A DNA stretch of 64,000 nt from positions 14,866,148 to 14,930,147 of the forward strand of contig CM061914.1 of the NCBI GenBank assembly GCA_031002005.1, in the 5' to 3' direction. Positions 56,921 to 64,000 of the stretch are shown here, piece by piece (within the stretch, counting starts at the first letter, position 1; the number at the start of each line of letters is the position of its first letter). Origin of the DNA: Vandiemenella viatica. Lineage: Eukaryota > Arthropoda > Insecta > Orthoptera > Morabidae. The notes beneath the pieces are model-generated. The model made no database searches. It was given only the letters and a program-made list of their open reading frames with translations, and was not told where the DNA came from. Made by a program: the position numbers and the translations under genes.

Positions 56921-59546
56921 ACGGCCGCACATCCATGACCTCACATTCTGTGTATGGAATGCTAACGGAATCCGTACACAACTTCCGGAATTTCGGCAGT
57001 TTCTTAAGGAGCGGAACATTGACGTGTCTTGTTAGCGAGACACACCTAAAGCCAGAAGTGCGCGCCGTAGTTGCAAATTATAACTGTTACAGTAGAGATC
57101 GTCTCACGGCTGGAGGAGGTGTCGCCATCTACGTGAAAAGAGGAATTCCACTCGATGAAATTTCCCCTTCATCCCTACAACTCATCGAAGCAGTCGGCAT
57201 TGAGGTGATCACGGCTAATAGTAGTATCTCTGTCATTTCAGCCTACTGTCCACCACGGCGGCATCTCCTTGAGGCCGAATTTATATCGCCATCCGTGGTA
57301 AGCTTTTAATCGGTGGCGACTTCAATGCTAAGCACACAGACTGGCACTGCAGGATCACCAATCAAGCAGGTAAACTTCTGCGGCGTATGTCCAACAGACA
57401 CAATATGTGTGTTTGGGCACCTGAAGAACCTACACACTATCCAAGTGGCAGAGGCAGACCGGATATCCTTGATGTCCTCATCTCTAAGAGCATTACAAGG
57501 TTTTTTGCAGCATCTACAATGAACAGTATGTCATCCGATCATCTGCCTGTTATAGTGGAAGTTGGCGTGGGTTCCTGGCAGTCGACAGACAGGCCTACCT
57601 TCGACTTTCGGAAGACTGACTGGAGAAATTACAGGGAGTTGTTAACGGAGGCGCTGGAAGAGTTCCCAGTTGACAGAAACACTGACGACGCCTTAGAATT
57701 CTTCGAAAGCGCGGTCAAAAATATAACTACAGCTACGACACCAATACAGACTCACCTTGCTTCTTCTCCACATCTCCCACCGCACCTGCTTGCTGCGATC
57801 CGCCACAAAAACCGGATTGCCAAGGAGTGGAGGCTCACTAGAAACCCGGCAACCAGAACGTTGTTAAATCACCTCCAGCGAGAGCTGAAGGTGTCTCTAT
57901 CGGAGCATCGAAGTCAGGAGTGGGAATCCCGCCTCTCAATATTACGTCCGGAAGATGGAACACTCTGGTCGCAAACCCGTTGGTTCACCAAGAAACGGAG
58001 TAGACTTCCATCTCTCCAAGGACAGCGTGGCGTCATTTACCGCTCTTCAGACAAAGCAAATGTCCTGGCGGATGTGTTCGAAAGAAATTTTCAACCATCT
58101 CAAGGAGACGTCGAACAGGTGGCCATCGTGAACTGTCGTCTAAGTGCTCTCCTTGAGGCAGGGGATGATGAAGTGCACGATATAGAGCATGTTACTCCTC
58201 AGGAGATCCTCAGCTGTGTAGCCAGACTGCATCCGCATAAAGCCACGGGTCCTGATGAGATTGGAAATATGTGCCTCAAGAACCTTCCACCGGTAGCTGC
58301 AGACTATCTTGCTAAGTTTTCAACACCATAATTCATATGAAGACATACCCACGTCGGTGGAAACACACGGAGATGGTTCCAGTTCATAAGAGCGGGAAGG
58401 ACCCAAGCTTGCCGCAAAATTATCGCCCTATCAGCTTGCTGCCAGCAGTCGGCAAGGTGTTTGAGCGTCTCCTGCTCAAGCGCCTAAACCATCACATCGA
58501 ACGATTCGGCATTATTCCCCACCACCAACTAGGGTTCCGTGGTGGCCACTCGACCATCCAACAGCTGATGAGAGTTACAGAGGCTGCGACGCATGCATTC
58601 AACGACGAGGAATATTGTGGCCTGGTGCTTTTATACATATCACGAGCCTTTGATTCAGTCTGGCACTCTGGACTCCTGTTGAAATTATATGACCAGGGAT
58701 TCTCACGTCATTTAATCAAGTTGCTGTGCTCGTATCTCGAGGGACGGACTTTCTGCGTACGAGTTGGCGCAGAATTTTCACCTCGACGACTAATCATGGC
58801 AGGTGATCCTCAAGGACCGACCTTATACTCACTCTATACTGCTGACGTGCCAACTCAGCCAACAGTCCACACTGCCACCTACGCTGATGATACGGCGTTC
58901 TTTACCAGCAGCCACAGCAGGACAGTAACCACCCTCCGCTTGCAGGAAGTCCTGCAGAAGACAGTAGCTTGAGCGAGGCGGTGGCGGATTGAAATCAACC
59001 CCGCCAAAACTCAAGCAATTATGCTCACCAGAAGATTGGGACCTCGTCAGCGAATTCAACCTGACATTCAGTTTCAGTTAAATGGGAAAAGCATACCATG
59101 GGCCAGAACAGCCCGCTATCTCGGTGTGACACTCGACAGTAGACTGACGTGGCGTGCACACTTTGAAGATGTTCGGGAAAGAGCTAGTGCCAGACTACAA
59201 GCCCTGTATCCAATTTTGAACAGGGACAGCAATCTCGCAGCATCTACGGGTGTGCGTCTTTACTGCTCATTGGTCAGACCGATACTCGAGTACGCCTGTC
59301 CAGTGTGGGGATACGCGGCCGCGACACATCATCGCCGCCTGCAAGCAATACAAAACAGGGCTCTGAAGAGAGCCTTACATATTGACACAAGGTTTCCTAC
59401 CAATGTTGAAAGATCGGTTCCGCGAGCTTCCGAAAAAGTTCTACAAACAATATTATATATCTAAAAATCCATTGGTTAATGAGCTTGGCAATTATCCGAT
59501 GGATGTTGGACCACATAACCGACCACTGAAGATTTTTCAACAATAA
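56913..59546 (+). pseudogene. Jockey ORF2: endonuclease and reverse transcriptase
   Basis: The ATG at 56913 overlaps the ORF1 stop by 8 bases. Endonuclease blocks: F-C-V-W-N-A-N-G-I-R, S-E-T-H-L-K, G-G-D-F-N-A-K-H-T-D-W (57312) and S-S-D-H-L-P-V. Polymerase: N-Y-R-P-I-S-L-L-P (58420), motif C Y-A-D-D-T (58881). Breaks: a 2-base loss near 57025, a shift near 57280, a 1-base loss near 58315, TGA at 58970-58972 and a shift near 59405; the true stop is at 59544-59546. Two key sites are also damaged: the motif A Asp is Tyr (L-L-Y-I-S-R-A-F-D, codon 58634-58636) and about four residues are missing after P-Q-G (58817). Length is normal for Jockey ORF2. Confidence 0.9.
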
Positions 59547-59562
59547 TAAAAAAAAAGCCTAT

Positions 59563-59751
59563 ATGAAGACATACCATGCGAGAAGACATGCAACATCTAC
59601 CACATATAGGAGGAAATGTCAACCAGCAAAACCTCCATCATACCCTGCCTGTTACAATAAGGCAGTGAAGGCGTGTGCTGCTGCATTCAACATACATGTT
59701 AAAAATGGACCTCGCAATTACAGAAAACGATGTAACTACACTATCCGTTAA
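59563..59751 (+). pseudogene. C-terminal piece of an unknown interrupted frame
   Basis: A 62-codon frame, basic and rich in Tyr, Arg and Lys, ending R-K-R-C-N-Y-T-I-R. It begins at the Jockey insertion junction and is in phase with F-G-H-E-C-L-P-E-V-K-E-G-C-M-K on the other side, once the Jockey and one duplication are removed. I do not recognise the family; it could be the transposase of the DNA element that starts near 54550. Confidence 0.35.
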
Positions 59752-59778
59752 TTTTTTTTCCCTACTTCCATTTGCTGA

Positions 59779-59920
59779 CTTAGAATAACCGTTATTTACC
59801 CGAGCGGTTTCTATGATACTCATATGGGACGCGTAAAGCAAGTAATTTCAATCTATTTTAGCGTAACGATTAAATGGACCTATAATACAACACGCCGGTA
59901 TTCGCGAGGATGTAAACCAG
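59779..59920. repeat. Direct repeat, left copy
   Basis: From ataaccgttatttacc through gtaacgattaaatgga to acacgcc this matches 62902-63020 at most positions. With the inserted hAT removed, the two copies would start about 316 bases apart, so this looks like an old tandem dimer into which the hAT inserted. Confidence 0.75.
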
Positions 59921-60053
59921 AGAAACCACGCTGCCGGTCAGGTTTGCATCCCAATGATAGCTTTTAAGTCTCAGAACTGTTAAGTAATTGTACTACTTGC
60001 AGCAAAAGTGAAAAATAAAATACTTTTTAAGCATGTTACTATTTTATGGACCT

Positions 60054-60061
60054 GTCTTGAC
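60054..60061. repeat. 8-bp target-site duplication GTCTTGAC (left)
   Basis: Exact copy of 62858-62865. Confidence 0.9.
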
Positions 60062-60333
60062 TAGTGTTGCAAACTGAAAAAAAAACAAAATGTTTTTTTT
60101 CAGCTTTGTGAAAAAAAACATGAAAAAAAACCTAGCACCCGTGTTTTTTTTTCTAAATTTTGTTTTTTTCAGAAAACAATATATTTGATAAATTATAGTT
60201 TTACTTAAGGAACTTCCATTTTACAAGTGTGTTTTACAGTCTTACTGAATCATATAATGTCTCACATAATGATTCATAAGTGTATCTATGTAGGTAATAT
60301 AATTTTATTCATCCTCTATGTCTACCACATTCA

Positions 60334-61671
60334 CTATAGCTCTGGCCAGATTAATTGGCGGGTGGCGTCAAATGCGCCGTTGCCAAGCGGTGCGCGTAAC
60401 AGTTGTATTCACCTCTTTACTTGTAGTAATGGTTTGTAACATGTTTTAAGTAATTTATGATAACTATTCTGTCATAAAATTTTGATGCATGTCATTTCGT
60501 TAAGAAAGTTATGCATTGCAGATGCGTTTAATATAATTGGAGGTTTCAAAGACCTGTTATTTATTATTCTATAATCTGCGCAGAAAAATAAAATTCTCGA
60601 CAGACTAAGGAAACTTGTGGAAATACTCTTCTTTTATTTGTGGCTAAAAGTCCACGTGTTACATTTTATTTTCAGTTTGTATATTTATAACTAAAATCAA
60701 AATTTTATTTTGTCATCCTCTGCACTGAAAAACTTGCATAATTAACGACAAAATTATCTGTTTATATATTACCACTCATCACTATCGTAAAATTCGTGTA
60801 CTGTCCTCCTTACAAAGGACTGTCAAAGTCGTTAAGCTTTGTTAGAGTGCTGTATTGTTTCATATTTTTCTTTCGAGAAACAAACGTAGGTTATTTTCCC
60901 TCACGACACACGCGCTGGACAGTTCTCAAACCGACAACCACAAGCTGCAGCGCAAATAGCCTGTCCATTCCCTAATGTTTTCACAATATGGTTTTTTTTG
61001 CGGTAACAAATCACTACAGTTTCTTATTTCGTCAATATCAAGTACGTCCATATTTTTAAAGTCTTTTCCTACTAGCGTACATGTAGAAGACAAAATTTCT
61101 CGATCATTTTCCACAAGAAATTTGAAATATTTATAAACATTGTGAATGATAGATTTACTGTGTTGTCTGCTTCAGCCGCGGTGGTTCTGCTGTCGATGAC
61201 TTGCTTCTTGTTGGGAGTCGTTAGTTCGGAAACACCTGGAATAAGTCTCTTCCTAAGTATCCATTTTTAGTAGCAAGATTCTCTTGCTAAATTTCCCTAA
61301 TAAGTTACTGCACTTTTTGTTCGGTAAAATTATTACAATAAATTACTATAATTAATAAATAACCAAAAGGAATTATTTAAATCGCACGTAAAAATCGTAA
61401 ATCGCTAAAAATCAAAATATCCTCTCTCGAGCCAGTTCACACTCACACTGACACTTTCTAATTCCGATTCTCAGGTTTACACATTTTTAGTGAAAGGGAG
61501 GTGGAAGGTTTGGGGGTGGGTAGCGAGCTGTTGACGCTTGGACTAGGCAACACAGGCCGCACAGCGTTGCAATTTTCAGGTGATAGAAAGAGAGCGCATC
61601 GCGAGTTTGTCCCCAAGTACGGCAACAGCGCGTTCACACTGACCCGCCAATTAATCTGTCCACAGCTATAG
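60334..61671. mobile_element. Inverted-repeat element nested in the hAT
   Basis: CTATAGCT-TGG-CAGATTAATTGGCGGGT at the left is repeated in inverted orientation at the right with two mismatches in about 30 bases, and weaker matching continues inward (the gcgcc/gcgct and gttgcc boxes). No clear target-site duplication was seen, so the class is unknown. A minus-strand 62-codon frame at 61114-60926 has no recognisable domain. Confidence 0.7.
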
Positions 61672-61975
61672 TATCAGCACTACCAACACTAGTTCGGTTG
61701 GTGTCAGAATTTTCTGTCTCTTCTTCTGTCTCCTCTAACTTCAGAAATAGTTAAATTTTCTTTTACTGGTTGTTCTTGTATTGTACGCAAAAATTTTTGA
61801 GATTGCCATTTTAAATTGTGAGCAAAGTACACACTGTGCATAAAGACTGCGCCGATAGTTCTGTATTACGGTCTTTTAAGTTTGAATTAAAATCTATTAT
61901 CATACAAAATAGGAGCTTTATTTCTTTTCAATCGTTTGTTTACACCAACGGTTTCAAGGAAAAGATTCATAATTA

Positions 61976-62353
61976 GGGACCGTCCACAAACTACTTGGCT
62001 CGGTCCAGAGGGAGGAGGGGTTAGCTGGAAGGCTACGCTGGGCTACGTGCGGAGAGGGGGGGGGTTCCGAGCCAGGCCACGTAAATTTCCTTTCGTAACA
62101 TTTTTCACAGTTAAAATGAGGAACTGAACTCACAACAGTATGTGAGTATTTATTTCCATTAGTTAATTATATCCGTATGTAATTTACAATAGTCTGACAA
62201 GAGAAAACAGTACAAAATGTCTTCTGGAATCAAAATGGAAGAAAGCTACGTGCTTCGTGAGCGGATGGGGGGGGGGGGAGGCAAAAGCCACGTAGGGCTA
62301 TGTGGGGGTTCACAGGAGGCCAAAATGGAGCTATGTGGTTTATGCACGCTCCC
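61976..62353. mobile_element. MITE, 378 bp, TTA duplications
   Basis: GGGACCGTCCACAAAC at the left pairs with the complement of the right end (GGGAGCGTGCATAAAC), with TTA on each side (61973-61975 and 62354-62356). The ends and the 3-bp TTA target suggest the PIF/Harbinger or ISL2EU type of MITE. It holds G-runs at about 62055-62063 and 62265-62277. Confidence 0.75.
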
Positions 62354-62857
62354 TTACTGACAATTTAATGAGTCAGTACCACTATACTCTGAGAGTTAAA
62401 AAGTATACGAATATAAGGAAAGCCCAATAAGGCAAAAAACCGTGGATAAATTTTAAATTCCTAATTTTTTAAAAAGATCTGTAGGTAATTTTGTAGCGCT
62501 GGCAGCACTATTTCAAATAGCAAGTATCATTCCAAACAATGGGGAATGGGGATTCCTTCTCGCGCAACCTAGTCTCTTCGGGAAATCCCAGTTCATAAAG
62601 AAAATTTCAGTCAATTTTGCCAATATTTTCGTAATTTTTTTTTCCTACTGAACCAGAAAAATATAGTAGATTTTAAACTAAGATAAGTACTTAGAATAAA
62701 CTCTAAAACAGTCATTTTAAACGATAACTGCCTTACAAATTTGAGATTTAGTAGTTGTGAAAAAAAACGTGTTCCAGAAAAAAAACATGTTTTTTTTCAA
62801 AGTTTTTTTTCATGTTTTTTTTCAAGCCAGAAAAAAAACCGTTTTTTTACAACACTA

Positions 62858-62865
62858 GTCTTGAC
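62858..62865. repeat. 8-bp target-site duplication GTCTTGAC (right)
   Basis: Pairs with 60054-60061. Confidence 0.9.
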
Positions 62866-62899
62866 CATAGATATTTTCGATACTGCCGTGTGTTGACAT

Positions 62900-63030
62900 C
62901 GAATAAACGTTATTTACCGCAGCGGTTTCTATGATACTCATATGGTACACATAAAGCAAGTAATTTCAATCTATTATACGGTAACGATTATATGGATTTA
63001 TAGCGCAACTCGCCTGTATATTTCCTTTCA
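62900..63030. repeat. Direct repeat, right copy
   Basis: Counterpart of 59779-59920, sharing gcggtttctatgatactcat and aaagcaagtaatttcaatct exactly. Confidence 0.75.
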
Positions 63031-63856
63031 TTTTACTTCGGATATCTCTCTCTTCTTACCCAAGATGGATTTGCATCTTCCTTCATTTGAATCTCGACTA
63101 GATAATATAAAATAGAAATTTGGCTACTGTTAAATTTTTGACAGGAATACTATTAGGTTGGAATCGCTTACAAAATGGTAACGGTACGTTATGAATACCA
63201 TTTCGGTTTGTAAATTAATGTCAAATAATACATACAATGAGCGCTACAAATAAAAGTAATGAGAATTGTCTATGACTGCTGAACCGAGATAATAACGAAT
63301 AATATTTGTAAACTAACCAAGGTATATTATTGAGATGTCAATAAAAATATATGGGACTGTAATGTGGTTTCGTGAAGGACGAATGAAGGATCTGCCTTCT
63401 ATGAAGTGCTTTATTTACTACAAAGAAAGAACTTTCTCCACATTTATGATTTATATTTTTCAGTTATGGTGATATGGATTGATAGTATGTTTAAACCACA
63501 CATACGCCCTTCTGTTTTATACTTTAACTATTCTTAATTCTTGTGGCTTTGCGCTTCGTTGCCGTCGAGCTCTTTAATGATGGACAAGATCAGCAACAAA
63601 TGCAGCCATTGCTTCCTGCAGCAGTCGTCCTGTCGTTCGCCTAGAAACATTTTGAGAGAAGATTTGAAGTCGAGAACTCAATGCCGAACGGGTATTTGAA
63701 TTTTATTTCCCAGTTCTTTTTGCCATTACTGCTACCATGCTATTTTATACTAGAAAAGTAGATTTTGAAAAAAAAATGTTGTTAATCATATTATTATTAT
63801 TCTCGTGTCAAAAACATCAAAATACACAGTTAAATACATTTTGTAAATCAACAACT
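63031..63856. other. Stretch without recognised gene
   Basis: AT-rich, no supported frame. An att/tat-rich patch lies at 63780-63802. The last part is probably the 3' UTR of the LINE that begins at 63857. Confidence 0.45.
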
Positions 63857-64000
63857 TTAAACACACTTGGTCCAGTACTTCGCAACCTCAATCGCATTGT
63901 GTGTTGCTTGAAAAAGGTCTTCGTTGTTGCAGGACGATGGGCACATAGGGCACTCGAGCATATGATTCATAGTTTGGTCTTCTCCGCATTCGCATTTAAT
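63857..64000 (-). pseudogene. LINE ORF2 C-terminus, continues beyond window
   Basis: The minus strand from the window edge is open for 47 residues to a stop at 63859-63857: C-E-C-G-E-D-Q-T-M-N-H-M-L-E-C-P, then D-L-F-Q-A-T and A-K-Y-W. A C-x-C...H...C knuckle followed by a short helix ending in A-x-Y/F-W is the normal C-terminus of many insect LINE reverse-transcriptase proteins. Since the window cuts it, the rest and its integrity are unknown. Confidence 0.75.

Larger units (their letters stand above)
55247..59554 (+). mobile_element. Jockey-type LINE, near full length
   Basis: Non-LTR retrotransposon with a gag-like ORF1, an overlapping ORF2 (endonuclease then reverse transcriptase), a short 3' UTR and an A-rich tail ending about 59554. 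The flanks AAGGATGTATGAAGA (55232-55246) and AAGCCTATATGAAGA (59555-59569) match at 12 of 15 bases, plausible as an old target-site duplication. The 5' leader is about 240 bases. Confidence 0.85.
60062..62857. mobile_element. Non-autonomous hAT, 2.8 kb, with nested elements
   Basis: Ends are TAGTGTTGCAAA and the complement of TAGTGTTGTAAA, each followed internally by runs of A and T with the shared phrase aaaaaaaacatg, and flanked by perfect GTCTTGAC. No hAT transposase motif is readable. Most of the interior is two other inverted-repeat units (60334-61671 and 61976-62353), so the ancestral element was only about 1 kb. Confidence 0.85.

Noticed and set aside
1..64000. A host gene cluster, defence system or biosynthetic operon
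   Set aside because: Every substantial frame is explained by a transposable element or is an antisense or low-complexity shadow; no multi-gene functional unit is visible.

Overview
The window looks like an insect intergenic region built almost entirely from transposable elements (TEs) in many states of decay. I find no host gene that I can support, no rRNA, no free-standing tRNA and no bacterial-type operon or CRISPR array. A eukaryotic, probably insect, source is suggested by high AT content, long GT and A/T microsatellites, tRNA-derived SINEs, CR1- and Jockey-type non-LTR retrotransposons, mariner, several hAT families, Helitrons with CTAG ends, and a P-like element. I cannot name the species from sequence alone.

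Left part (1-16.9 kb): a diverged GT-rich tandem repeat; degenerate CR1 reverse-transcriptase pieces; a 2.7 kb hAT with a perfect 8-bp duplication GTAGCTAG inserted in one of them; a tRNA-derived SINE; then a degraded BED-finger hAT on the minus strand. That hAT appears to be split by a 4.6 kb element (7980-12603). This element has 25-bp terminal inverted repeats starting CATG, an 8-bp duplication CGTCCCAC, kilobase-long inverted arms, and a broken THAP-domain first exon in each arm. This set of features fits the P-element superfamily. Its centre carries a truncated LINE. A full tRNA-SINE with 10-bp duplications lies at 15.3 kb.

Middle part (16.9-38 kb): a head-to-tail Helitron array, CR1 and other LINE fragments, a possible env plus LTR remnant, a minus-strand CR1, an RTE-like reverse-transcriptase pseudogene, a P-like relic, a long AT-rich stretch without genes, a nearly whole mariner (DD34D triad present, three premature stops), an inverted repeat of the P-like group, and a second SINE.

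Right part (38.2-64 kb): a four-level nest. An old mariner (38261-52970) was split by a CR1 element (38445-52095, flanked by AAATCAT). The CR1 in turn was split by a 5.1 kb TTF-finger hAT (40794-45902) inside its ORF1 esterase domain, and by a minus-strand LINE (48606-51739) inside its reverse transcriptase. Next comes a near full-length Jockey-type element (two ORFs, several frameshifts, catalytic Asp lost), then a 2.8 kb non-autonomous hAT with perfect duplications GTCTTGAC that itself contains two smaller inverted-repeat elements. The window ends inside the C-terminus of another LINE.

The value of the window is the insertion history readable from target-site duplications, plus the THAP-bearing inverted element and a short noncoding motif shared by its relatives. 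Family names rest on motifs I can read, not on database searches.
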